Positions 33,968 to 42,132 of a DNA stretch of 64,000 bases are shown piece by piece. The notes beneath the pieces were generated by a model. It ran no database searches and was not told the origin of the DNA. It saw only the letters and a list, made by a program, of their open reading frames with translations. The stretch is taken from positions 310,001 to 374,000 of the forward strand of contig NZ_BOSG01000002.1 of NCBI RefSeq assembly GCF_018403225.1. The letters are read 5' to 3'. Position 1 is the stretch's first letter, and every line of letters starts with the position of its first letter. The stretch is from Paenibacillus sp. J23TS9 (lineage in GTDB: Bacteria > Bacillota > Bacilli > Paenibacillales > Paenibacillaceae). Both the position numbers and the translations under genes were made by a program.

Positions 33968-34813
33968 TCAGCCCTTGCTCGCTCCTGATGTTAATCCGTC
34001 CACAAGCAAACGCTGCAGGAAAATAAACAGGATAGTAATTGGAATTGCAATCAGAACCGACCCCGCGGCAAACGCCGGGAAGTTCGTATTCTGATTCGAG
34101 GAAACCATATCATACAAGCCGACCGCAAGCGTCCAGTTTTCCTTCGTCCGCAGTACGAGCCTTGCAAAAATATAATCCACCCAAGGGCCAACGAACTGCG
34201 TCAGCGCCAAATAAGTAATCATCGGCTTCGACAGCGGCAGGATAATCCGCGTGAAAATCATCCAGTTGCTCGCCCCGTCAATTTTGGCTGCTTCGTCCAG
34301 CGTGCGCGGAATGGTGTCCAGAAATCCTTTGGCGATAAACGTCCCTCCGAGGGGAGCACCGGCAGCATATACAATGATGAGCGCCAGATGCGTGTCAAGC
34401 AAATGCCATTCCTTAAGTAAAAGGTAGATGGCGATCATGCTCATGAAGCCCGGAAACATTCCGAGGATCAGAACCGTCGACAATGCCGTTTTGCGTCCGC
34501 GGAAGCGGAAACGTGAAACCGCATAACTGGTCAACAGGGTGAGCAGTACGCCGATAATCATGGACAATATGGCGATTTTCAGGGTATTCATATACCATTG
34601 GCCAAACAAAATGCTTTTGGAATGAAACAATTCCCGGTAATGATCCAGCGTTAAGCTCTCTGGAAGCAGGGTTTTGCTGTACAACGATTTACCCGGCCGG
34701 AATGACCCCAGGAGCACCCAGAGTGCAGGATAGATCGCAACTACCGACATGATGATTAAAATGATATAGCTCAGCCCCAAACGGAAGCTTTTTCTCACTT
34801 TACGTCCGCTCAT
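33968..34813 (-). CDS. mdxG: Maltodextrin ABC permease MdxG (MalG type)
   Basis: A 281-residue permease with six helices and the EAA loop LDEAAKIDGASNWMIFTRII. It ends in the MalG-typical LLVDGLTSGASKG. Its start overlaps the mdxF stop by 4 bp. Maltodextrin specificity is inferred from the MalR boxes, amylase and maltose phosphorylase around it. Energising ATPase is not encoded here. Confidence 0.92.
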   Translation of the reverse strand: MSGRKVRKSFRLGLSYIILIIMSVVAIYPALWVLLGSFRPGKSLYSKTLLPESLTLDHYRELFHSKSILFGQWYMNTLKIAILSMIIGVLLTLLTSYAVSRFRFRGRKTALSTVLILGMFPGFMSMIAIYLLLKEWHLLDTHLALIIVYAAGAPLGGTFIAKGFLDTIPRTLDEAAKIDGASNWMIFTRIILPLSKPMITYLALTQFVGPWVDYIFARLVLRTKENWTLAVGLYDMVSSNQNTNFPAFAAGSVLIAIPITILFIFLQRLLVDGLTSGASKG

Positions 34814-36111
34814 TGGATCATATCCTCCTCTTTAAATGACTTGGTGCGGCGATAGTTATAGATAGAGAACGTAGCAATGATCAGGAATATAATGATGCCG
34901 ACGGCGGAAGCCATATTGTATTTATTCTGATCCAGCGTCAGTTTATACAGCCAGGTTACGAGCAGATCCGTCGCACCCGCATATTGGTAGTCGCCGACGA
35001 CGGGATTCCCGTTCGTTAAGAGATAAATGGCGCCGAAGTTGTTGATATTGCCTGCAAACTGCATGATCAATGTAGGCGCCGTCGAGAACAGTATCATCGG
35101 CAGGGTCACGATGCGGAATTTTTGATATCCGCTTGCGCCGTCGATCTCTGCCGCTTCGTACATATCCTTCGGAATCGTCGTCAGTACCCCCATGATCAAA
35201 ATCATGGAAACCGGAATACCAACCCACATATTGACGACAATGACGGTTACTTTAGCCCAAAATGGGTCTGTTAGCCAAGGCAGGCCGCCTAATCCCAAAT
35301 ATCCGAGATATTGGTTGATCGGGCCGAACTGGCCGTTAAACATGTTTCTCATGACAAGCAGCGAGATCAGCTGCGGGATTGCATAAGGAATAACCAGGAT
35401 CGTCCGCCACAACCCCTTGAACTTGATGCCCTGCTGGTTAATCAAAAGCGCCACGAGCAGGCCGCCCAAATAGGTGGTAAATGTGGACAGGATTGCCCAG
35501 ATAATAGTCCAGCTCAGAACGCCGAAAAAGGTATGGCTCCACGTCTTGAGGGTTAACAGATCCCGGAAAGTCTGAAATCCTACCCAATCGACGAGTTTAG
35601 CCGGAGGAATATGATTCGGTGCCGAATAGTTCGTAAATGCCAGCATGATCATAAAAATGATCGGCATGATCGTAAAAAACAAAATACCAATCGCCGGCAG
35701 GCTCAGAAAAGACTGCGCGAATTTGTAGTCCATAATGTACCGGACCGACTGCTTAAAGCTGTTAGGCTTAATGCGATTTTCCCGGTTCTGTGCCGTTTTG
35801 TAGGCATCCCGGACATTCATGATGTACAAGATGATAAACAAAACAAAAAATAAGAGCGTAATCAAGCTTTGGACTAAAATAAAAATGGAGTGGTCCCCAT
35901 CAAGCCACTTGCCTTTGACCAGTCTCCGGGGCGCATCTCCAAGTGTGACGATCCCCCATAAAGATCTGCCTAAATTTCCGCTGAAATAAAAAATTCCCCA
36001 AGCCTCGACAAGCAGGAAAATGATGCCCTTGATGAACTGGCGGTTATATATTTGTCCCAGTCCCATGCTTAAAATCGACAGTATCGTTGCCTTACTGCGG
36101 TGCCTTTGCAT
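34810..36111 (-). CDS. mdxF: Maltodextrin ABC permease MdxF (MalF type)
   Basis: A 433-residue permease, longer than most because of an N-terminal extension with extra helices (RSKATILSILSMGLGQIYNR, then EAWGIFYFSGN), as in Bacillus MdxF and its relatives. The permease core carries MYEAAEIDGASGYQKFRIVT. The start at 36111 follows GGGAGGGGAGAGGG; 37 upstream codons of the longer ORF, which include the intercistronic hairpin, are discarded. Confidence 0.92.
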   Translation of the reverse strand: MQRHRSKATILSILSMGLGQIYNRQFIKGIIFLLVEAWGIFYFSGNLGRSLWGIVTLGDAPRRLVKGKWLDGDHSIFILVQSLITLLFFVLFIILYIMNVRDAYKTAQNRENRIKPNSFKQSVRYIMDYKFAQSFLSLPAIGILFFTIMPIIFMIMLAFTNYSAPNHIPPAKLVDWVGFQTFRDLLTLKTWSHTFFGVLSWTIIWAILSTFTTYLGGLLVALLINQQGIKFKGLWRTILVIPYAIPQLISLLVMRNMFNGQFGPINQYLGYLGLGGLPWLTDPFWAKVTVIVVNMWVGIPVSMILIMGVLTTIPKDMYEAAEIDGASGYQKFRIVTLPMILFSTAPTLIMQFAGNINNFGAIYLLTNGNPVVGDYQYAGATDLLVTWLYKLTLDQNKYNMASAVGIIIFLIIATFSIYNYRRTKSFKEEDMIQ

Positions 36112-36219
36112 CAGCCCTCTCCCCTCCCCGAATTCTAAGAAAAATGAAGTCTCAACGCTGCCTCGGAAAAACGTCTTTACTGCATATCCCTTGCAGCCGA
36201 AATGCCTTCTAAGGTGAAT

Positions 36220-36246
36220 CACCCGCCGCTCACCGAGCGGCGGGTG
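36220..36246 (-). promoter_or_regulatory. Intercistronic hairpin between mdxE and mdxF
   Basis: A perfect 12-bp GC-rich stem, CACCCGCCGCTC with its complement, loop of three bases. No T-run follows on the minus strand, so it looks like an mRNA-stabilising or partial-stop element that lets the binding protein be made in excess of the permeases. Confidence 0.75.
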
Positions 36247-36279
36247 GGTTCATCATTATTTTTCAAACCATGGCATGGA

Positions 36280-37602
36280 TTACTTGGTGGCGCCGTTGTT
36301 CAAATCTTTGATTTGCTGTGCAGCCTTATCCATCGCTGTTTTTGGATCCACGTTGTTGTCCCAGATTTCTGGAAGAGCTGCGTTCACAGGGCTCCATACG
36401 TTGCCCATTTCAGGAATGGAAGGCATTGGCTGAGAGTTTTTGGCTTGCTCTGCAAATGCGGATACATATGGATCGTTTTTGATTTGGTCGGCTTCCAAAG
36501 CCTCATTGTTCGTAGGGATGGAGCCGACTTTTTCGTTCAGCAGCAGCTGAGCATCTTTGGTCGATGCAAATTCAGCAAACAATTGGGATGCATTTGGATA
36601 TTTCGTAAACGAGTTTACATACCAAGCTTTGATGCCGGAGAAAGAAATCGCCGTTTTGCCTCCGATGGATGGAATCGGAGCGATGCCCAGATTGTCGCCG
36701 AGGGCTTTCTTATAGCCGCCAAGCTCCCAAGGTCCGTTGATATCCATGGCAACGTCGCCGGAGTTAAACAAGCTGCGTTTGATATCCGGATTGATATCGC
36801 CGCTCTTCACGGGCAGAATGGATTTCAGCTCCTGGTATACTTTCAAGCTTTCCAAAGCGCCTTCGTTGTTGATGCCGATATCGTCTTTGTCGGTGCCGTT
36901 CTTGCCGAAAATGTATCCGCCGGTCGTTGCGATGAACGGATAGTTGAAGTACATATTGCCCGTTTCCCACATGATGGCGTATTTCTTCTTCGCGTTATCC
37001 GTAAATGTTTTGCCGAAGGCGATGACGTCTTCAAACGATTTTGGAGCTTCTTTTACAATGGACTTATTGTAGTACAAGGCATAGGTTTCAGCCGCTCTTG
37101 GATATCCATACAGCGTGCCGTCATAGGTTACGCCTTGAATGGAAGCCTCTGTATTGTTCTTGGTCGTTTCATCTTTAAATGTATCGTTTGCGAGCAAAAG
37201 TCCTGCTTCTACGGCTCTGCCCAGGTTATCATGCGGGAAAATGACAACGTCAGCAGCAAGGCCCGAAGGTCCGTCCTGAGACAGCTTCGTAACTTGGTCC
37301 GTCGGTGCTACTTCTTCGATTTTGACAGGTATGTTATATTTTGCAGTGAATTGTTTTGCGATTTCGTCCGTGAACGCTCTCTCGTCTTTACTTTCCCAAA
37401 CAACGATCGAAGCTCCATCCTCAGGCTTCAAAGCCTCAGTTGTTGTGGATTCATCCTTGTTATCCGTAGCAGGCGCTGTTGTATCTGTATTGGTGCTGGA
37501 CGTTGCCGGCTCCTCTGCAGTCTTACTTGAGCTGCCGCATGCTGTAATTGAGAATGCCATGGTCAGCGTTGCAGCCAGTGCCATAACCTGTTTCATTTTC
37601 AT
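36280..37602 (-). CDS. mdxE: Maltodextrin-binding lipoprotein MdxE (MalE type)
   Basis: A 440-residue binding protein. The signal peptide ends in lipobox ITAC (Cys about 22), followed by a Thr/Ser/Glu tether. The mature fold has maltose-binding features: SIVVWESKDERAFTDEIAKQ, AADVVIFPHDNLGRAVEAGL, VTYDGTLYGYPRAAETYALY, SGDVAMDINGPWELGGYKKA and AIPI-like AIPSIGG. The start at 37602 follows GAGAGGGG. It is the first gene of the importer operon behind a MalR-controlled promoter. Confidence 0.93.
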   Translation of the reverse strand: MKMKQVMALAATLTMAFSITACGSSSKTAEEPATSSTNTDTTAPATDNKDESTTTEALKPEDGASIVVWESKDERAFTDEIAKQFTAKYNIPVKIEEVAPTDQVTKLSQDGPSGLAADVVIFPHDNLGRAVEAGLLLANDTFKDETTKNNTEASIQGVTYDGTLYGYPRAAETYALYYNKSIVKEAPKSFEDVIAFGKTFTDNAKKKYAIMWETGNMYFNYPFIATTGGYIFGKNGTDKDDIGINNEGALESLKVYQELKSILPVKSGDINPDIKRSLFNSGDVAMDINGPWELGGYKKALGDNLGIAPIPSIGGKTAISFSGIKAWYVNSFTKYPNASQLFAEFASTKDAQLLLNEKVGSIPTNNEALEADQIKNDPYVSAFAEQAKNSQPMPSIPEMGNVWSPVNAALPEIWDNNVDPKTAMDKAAQQIKDLNNGATK

Positions 37603-37651
37603 TTCAAAATAACCCCTCTCCGAGATATAAACTTGTACGCATCTGATTTTT

Positions 37652-37667
37652 AGCGCAAACGATTTCA
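37652..37667. promoter_or_regulatory. MalR-like operator (mdxE leader)
   Basis: AGCGCAAACGATTTCA: the left half-site GCGCAAACG is perfect, the right half is shifted by one base. It lies about 50 bp before the mdxE start codon. Confidence 0.55.
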
Positions 37668-37728
37668 CAAAAAGGATGACGGACCTCTTTTGTATGTATT
37701 TAGACCGTATCTCATGAAGATTCTGTCA

Positions 37729-37742
37729 GGTAAGCGCTTTAA
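37729..37742. promoter_or_regulatory. cre-like catabolite-repression box
   Basis: Minus strand TTAAAGCGCTTACC, two mismatches to TGWAANCGNTNWCA. It lies just after the expected mdxE transcription start, where CcpA blocks elongation in known operons. Confidence 0.5.
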
Positions 37743-37752
37743 TCATGCGTTT

Positions 37753-37781
37753 ATCATACACAATGCGTAATATTTTGTAAA
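37753..37781 (-). promoter_or_regulatory. mdxE promoter
   Basis: Minus strand TTTACA (37776-37781), 17-bp spacer, TATGAT (37753-37758). The -35 is overlapped by a MalR-like operator. Confidence 0.75.
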
Positions 37782-37793
37782 AACGTTTGCACA
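37776..37793. promoter_or_regulatory. MalR-like operator over the mdxE -35
   Basis: TGTAAAAACGTTTGCACA, palindrome centred on the AACGTT core with the TTTGCACA arm seen at the other sites. It overlaps the -35 hexamer, so repressor binding should exclude RNA polymerase. Confidence 0.78.
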
Positions 37794-37882
37794 GTGTATT
37801 TTAAGCCATATATGCCTATTCTACGGTTATTATCTTGGAATATCTCCAAATATCACATGATTCCTGTTAATTTCATCTTGTT

Positions 37883-39643
37883 TTATTGTAGAACGACTGT
37901 GGAATAAGCTGGAACTATTACATTATTTTCGTGCATTGACGCGGTGCTGCTGCTGTTTCTGATCATTTTTCCGAAAGAGGACAGGTCTGCTGAATCCAAC
38001 GGAATATCCTGTGATTGACCTGACAGGTTGTGCAAAACAAGCACAGTTTGCAGTGCACTTCTGCGCACAAAGGCAACGATTGCCGGATTTTTCGTATCCA
38101 CGCTTTTCAAATCACCATCCCGGAGTGCAGGCAGCTCGTTTCGCCAACGGATCAGGTTCCGGTACGCGGACAATAGGGAATCCGCTTGCCCTGTTTGGAT
38201 CTCCACATTGGAATTTGCTTGGTCCACACCGCTGACGGTCGGATTTTCCCAGGTGGTCTGTCCCTTTTCCCCACCACTCTTCATCCAGGCAAATGGTTCG
38301 CGGATATGCTCATCGGGCTTTACGCCCTGCATGCCAATTTCCTCCCCGTAATAGATAAACGGGTTCCCTGGAAGCGTGAGCAGCAGCGCCGCCGCCATTT
38401 TGGCGTGGTTTGTATCCTTACCGAGCTGGCTCATCACCCGGTTCTGATCATGATTGGACAAAAAGACGGCATCGACAAATTGATTTTGGGATTTGTCCAT
38501 GTAGAACTGGTTGGTTCGTTCCAGCGTGAAGCCAAGATTATTATCCTTCTCCTGCTTGACCGCACTGATTATGCTGTCGGCGAGGTTAAAGTCAAAGGCT
38601 GAATTGAACGCGCCGTCCACATATGGGGCAATAACCGCTGCTGACTTCTCCCATATCTCACCGACCATATAGGCTTCCTTGTTCACGCTATTCATGCTGC
38701 TGCGGAATTCCTGCCACCATGCGGTGTTTTTGGCTGTAGTTGCCGTACCGCGGTCGCTTTGCAGATTCTCATAGATATGCTTCGCTCCATCAACCCGAAA
38801 GCCGTCAACGCCAAGCTTCAACCAGAACTGTCCGATGTTTTCGATTTCTTTGCGGACTTCCGGATTATCGAAATTGAGATCAGGCATCCCTTCCCAGAAC
38901 GTGCCGAGATAATGAGTACCGCCGCGTTCAAACCACGGATTCCCGCTACCGGCAGCGCTCGTACCCGATGGACTGATTCCCTGGTCCTCTGCCCATACGT
39001 ACCAATCGCGGTATTTGCTGTTTTTGTCTTTGCTAGCCTCAAGAAACCATGGATGCTTCACACTGGTATGATTGACAACAAGGTCCATAATGACCTTGAT
39101 TCCACGCTTATGCGCTTCCTCCACCAGCTTTTTCATGTCCTCCAGCGTTCCGTAATCAGGATTAATATTCCGGTAATCGGTAACATCATAGCCATGATAG
39201 CTTGGCGACGGATTGACCGGCATCAGCCAGATTCCGCCTATCCCCAAATCATCATGGGTATCCGGATTACCGTCATTGAGATAGTCCAGCTTCTCCGTCA
39301 ATCCCTTGAGATCGCCGATCCCGTCTCCGTTTGAATCATAAAAAGACCGGACGAATACCTCGTAATACACGGTCGAGGACTGCTCATGAATTGCGGCTTG
39401 CGTCCCTTTTCCGTTTTCGGACGTGGATGCCCCTTTTACCTGTGATTTGTCTGATGGCTCCGTCTGATTCACATCTGTACCCTGACTCGTTTGCTGTTCT
39501 AAAGGCACGGCTGTTTTCCCACCGCTGCTGCATCCGGCAAGCAGTGAGCCTGTCAACATCACTGCTGTCATACCTGTTCCCAAACGCTTGAATGCCTTCG
39601 CATGTGATTCTTTTAACTTCGGCTTTATCAACTTTGGATTCAT
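37883..39643 (-). CDS. Lipoprotein alpha-amylase (GH13)
   Basis: A 586-residue cell-surface amylase. The signal peptide ends in lipobox LLAGC (Cys38) after a longer-than-usual basic N-region, followed by a ~50-residue Ser/Thr/Gln linker. GH13 barrel from about 92: VYYEVFVRSFYDSNGDGIGD, VVNHTS, nucleophile D285 (GFRVDGAKH), acid/base E329 (VGEIWE), D399 (LSNHDQN). It resembles the lipoprotein alpha-amylases of GH13_36. It should trim starch at the membrane for the neighbouring importer. AAGGAGG precedes the ATG. Confidence 0.93.
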   Translation of the reverse strand: MNPKLIKPKLKESHAKAFKRLGTGMTAVMLTGSLLAGCSSGGKTAVPLEQQTSQGTDVNQTEPSDKSQVKGASTSENGKGTQAAIHEQSSTVYYEVFVRSFYDSNGDGIGDLKGLTEKLDYLNDGNPDTHDDLGIGGIWLMPVNPSPSYHGYDVTDYRNINPDYGTLEDMKKLVEEAHKRGIKVIMDLVVNHTSVKHPWFLEASKDKNSKYRDWYVWAEDQGISPSGTSAAGSGNPWFERGGTHYLGTFWEGMPDLNFDNPEVRKEIENIGQFWLKLGVDGFRVDGAKHIYENLQSDRGTATTAKNTAWWQEFRSSMNSVNKEAYMVGEIWEKSAAVIAPYVDGAFNSAFDFNLADSIISAVKQEKDNNLGFTLERTNQFYMDKSQNQFVDAVFLSNHDQNRVMSQLGKDTNHAKMAAALLLTLPGNPFIYYGEEIGMQGVKPDEHIREPFAWMKSGGEKGQTTWENPTVSGVDQANSNVEIQTGQADSLLSAYRNLIRWRNELPALRDGDLKSVDTKNPAIVAFVRRSALQTVLVLHNLSGQSQDIPLDSADLSSFGKMIRNSSSTASMHENNVIVPAYSTVVLQ

Positions 39644-39700
39644 GCCATCCTCCTTGGTTAGAGAGCTTTATGATGCTTTCTTATTACGCAGAATACGCTG

Positions 39701-39718
39701 AACAAAAACGTTTGCGCA
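39701..39718. promoter_or_regulatory. MalR-like operator (amylase)
   Basis: AACAAAAACGTTTGCGCA, with arm TTTGCGCA, 58 bp before the amylase start codon. Confidence 0.72.
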
Positions 39719-39975
39719 ACCATTTTCTCTTGATATTTACATTTCCATCCGTAGAATGGCCGGTTCCAAAACAAATTTATGCCCTTACTTTACCTATGCT
39801 CGGGTTTTAACAGGTTAGGATCATGCTTATGCCTCAAAATTAGCATTTTTTTGCTATTTTCTGTGAATATCACTTGGGACATGAGGAACCATATTTACAA
39901 GCCCCAGGGATTTGGATTAAGATATCAAGTGTAAAATAGCACAATCATGGGAACTGGCGTTCCTGTACAATTAAG

Positions 39976-39993
39976 AACGCAAACGGTTCCACA
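39976..39993. promoter_or_regulatory. MalR-like operator (malR itself)
   Basis: AACGCAAACGGTTCCACA; the left arm CGCAAACG is perfect and the right arm degenerate. It ends against the malR ribosome site AGGGAGGT, implying autoregulation. Confidence 0.68.
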
Positions 39994-40004
39994 GGGAGGT
40001 AACA

Positions 40005-41042
40005 ATGTCTGTAACGATAAAAGATGTCGCCAAAAAAGCGGGCGTTTCCCCCTCCACCGTGTCCCGTGTGCTGTCGAACAACACCAGAATCAGCCGTGAA
40101 ACATCCCAGAGAGTACGGGATGTGATGGAGGAGCTCGGATATCATCCGAACATTATGGCCAAAAGCCTTGTCTCGCGGACCACGGAAAGCATTTGCGTGA
40201 TCCTGCCGAAGCCCGCTGAAGAGCTGTTTCTGAATATGTTCTTCATGGAGCTGATCCGCGGGATCGTCACCCAGGCCAACCGCTCGGGATACGATGTACT
40301 GATTAGTTCCGGCGGCAGCGAGCAGGAGGAAATTGAAGCGGTATCACGCCTTCTGAAAGGAAAACGGGTCGATGGAGCCATACTGCTGTACTCCCGCAAG
40401 GATGATCAGGTTGTTGAATTTTTGAAAAATAACCAGTTTCCGTTCGTCCTGGTCGGACGAAGCGAGAAATTCCCCGACATTCTGTCCGTGGATAATGACA
40501 ATGTCCAGGCCGCCTACGATGCAACCAAGCATCTGATCTCGCTCGGTCATCAGCGCATCGGCTTTGTCAGCGGTCCGCCGAACCATATTGTATCGCGTGA
40601 CCGCATGAAAGGTTATGTCACCGCGCTGGAGGAAGCCGGACTTGAGAAGCGTAAGGAATGGATCGTCGAAGGCGAATTTTTGCAGGAAAGCGGCTACCGT
40701 GCCATGTCCTTTTTCATGAATCTTCCCGAGCGGCCAACCGCCTTGGTCGTGGTGGATGATCTTGTGTCCCTCGGCGTTTTACGCGGATTGTATGAGCTCG
40801 GCTACAAGGTTCCCGAGGATTTATGCATTGTCAGCTTTAACAATCTTTCGATTGCCGAACTATCGACACCACCTGTCAGCAGTATGGATATCGGCATTTA
40901 TAATCTGGGATATACCGCTTCGCAGGCATTGATTCAATCCATTCAGCATGATGGGGAAAGACAGTTCCAAAAACGTCATATCATCCCGCATCGGCTGGTT
41001 ATCAGGGAATCATCGTTATATTCGCCGCCTAAAAAGCCATAA
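40005..41042 (+). CDS. malR: MalR-type LacI-family repressor of maltodextrin genes
   Basis: A 345-residue LacI-family regulator: helix-turn-helix IKDVAKKAGVSPSTVSRVLS (about 5-24), hinge NIMAKSLVSRTTESI, sensor domain with LVGRSEKFPDILSVDNDN, GHQRIGFVSGP, VVVDDLVSLGVLRGL and IVSFNNLSIAELSTPP, close to Gram-positive MalR proteins. GCAAACG-type boxes before it and before mdxE, the amylase gene and pgmB-mapA define its likely targets. Inducer presumably maltose or maltodextrin. GGGAGGT precedes the ATG. Confidence 0.9.
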   Translation: MSVTIKDVAKKAGVSPSTVSRVLSNNTRISRETSQRVRDVMEELGYHPNIMAKSLVSRTTESICVILPKPAEELFLNMFFMELIRGIVTQANRSGYDVLISSGGSEQEEIEAVSRLLKGKRVDGAILLYSRKDDQVVEFLKNNQFPFVLVGRSEKFPDILSVDNDNVQAAYDATKHLISLGHQRIGFVSGPPNHIVSRDRMKGYVTALEEAGLEKRKEWIVEGEFLQESGYRAMSFFMNLPERPTALVVVDDLVSLGVLRGLYELGYKVPEDLCIVSFNNLSIAELSTPPVSSMDIGIYNLGYTASQALIQSIQHDGERQFQKRHIIPHRLVIRESSLYSPPKKP

Positions 41043-41340
41043 TCATAACTGGCACTTCTGCCAGCAATTATACAAACGTCAGCCAGACCACCCGTTTTTC
41101 CGCCTGGCAGAACCTTTTTAAAAATTACCTCTTGACGACCGGGCCTGTTTGACGTTATTTTCACAGAAGAAGAACCTTTCCTTATTTCAGGAATCATTCT
41201 CGAGAAATAGTGAATTATGTTATAAAATATACACAGACTGGATTTCGTGAAATCCGTAAACAGGTGGAGCATCTTTGGTGCTTCATTTATTTTCAGAAAT
41301 TGTTCAAACGTTTGCACAACTACCAAGGAGGACTTCTTCC
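41043..41340. other. Intergenic region malR-pgmB
   Basis: It contains a short CTGGCA/TGCCAG hairpin (41049-41064) after malR, an AT-rich stretch with TATAAAAT near 41220-41230 that may be part of a promoter, and the MalR-like box at 41301-41318. No ORF is apparent. Confidence 0.45.
41301..41318. promoter_or_regulatory. MalR-like operator (pgmB-mapA)
   Basis: TGTTCAAACGTTTGCACA contains the perfect palindrome CAAACGTTTG, the best of the five sites. It lies 23 bp before the pgmB start codon. Confidence 0.8.
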
Positions 41341-42012
41341 ATGACACTTCATACTCCAATTCGAGCTTGTCTGTTTGATCTGGACGGCGTACTTGTCGAT
41401 ACTGCGAAATATCATTTTCTGGCCTGGAAACGGCTCGCCGAGGAACTTGGCTTTACTTTTACAGAGCAGGACAACGAACGTCTAAAGGGCGTGAGCCGTA
41501 TGGCTTCGCTCGATATTTTGCTTGAGATTGGCGGAGTATCGCTTGATGACGAGACGAAGCTTGCGCTCGCCGAGAAAAAGAATGGATGGTACGTAGATTA
41601 TATATCGCATATGGATGAATCAGAGATTCTTCCGGGTGCACTAGCGTTCTTACAAGAGCTGAAAGCAGCCGGCATTCTCGTTGCTCTCGGTTCAGCCAGT
41701 AAAAACGCCATGACAATCCTGAACAACACCAAGATGGTACCCTACTTCGACGCCATTATTGACGGAACGAAAACGGCCAGTGCCAAGCCTGATCCGGAAG
41801 TATTCCTGCTGGGCGCGAAAGAGCTGAATGCCAGCCCTTCCGAATGCGTCGTGTTCGAGGATGCCGAAGCCGGCATTGAAGCAGCGATCCGCGCTGGTAT
41901 GCGCAGCATCGGAATAGGCTCCAAGGCTACGCTTGGCCGCGCTGATGAAGTCGTTCCCTCCCTGCAGGAAATGTCGATCAGCCGACTGACCGGTATTTTC
42001 CCGGCTCAATAA
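41341..42012 (+). CDS. pgmB: Beta-phosphoglucomutase
   Basis: A 223-residue HAD-superfamily enzyme that interconverts beta-glucose-1-phosphate and glucose-6-phosphate. Nucleophile D13 and acid/base D15 are in FDLDGVLVDT. The cap carries the specificity section LKGVSRMASLDILLEIGG, motif II is ALGSASKN, motif III K in TASAKPDPEVFLL, motif IV is VFEDAEAGIEAA. The start is set by AAGGAGG 41325-41331. It precedes maltose phosphorylase, whose product it uses. Confidence 0.95.
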   Translation: MTLHTPIRACLFDLDGVLVDTAKYHFLAWKRLAEELGFTFTEQDNERLKGVSRMASLDILLEIGGVSLDDETKLALAEKKNGWYVDYISHMDESEILPGALAFLQELKAAGILVALGSASKNAMTILNNTKMVPYFDAIIDGTKTASAKPDPEVFLLGAKELNASPSECVVFEDAEAGIEAAIRAGMRSIGIGSKATLGRADEVVPSLQEMSISRLTGIFPAQ

Positions 42013-42132
42013 TTCGGGTTATTTCCCTGGAAATCGAAAATAAATGACATCAAGTCTTCGCAAAATACAGAATACAACTATGTTTATTTCGAAATAAGCT
42101 ACCCTACTATGTCTTCAAAGGAGCCGGTTACT

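Larger units (their letters stand above)
39644..40004. other. Divergent control region, amylase / malR
   Basis: A 361-bp interval with a MalR-like operator near each gene (annotated separately). I could not settle either promoter. TTTACA-17-TTAAGA before malR is a weak candidate. No ORF or RNA gene apparent. Confidence 0.5.

Noticed and set aside
36202..37530. 442-codon plus-strand ORF opposite mdxE.
   Set aside because: Cys/Phe/Arg-rich translation typical of an antisense frame, overlapping a certain gene.
42109..42132. ATG 42109 as start of maltose phosphorylase.
   Set aside because: No ribosome site, while GTG 42133 has AAAGGAG at nine bases.
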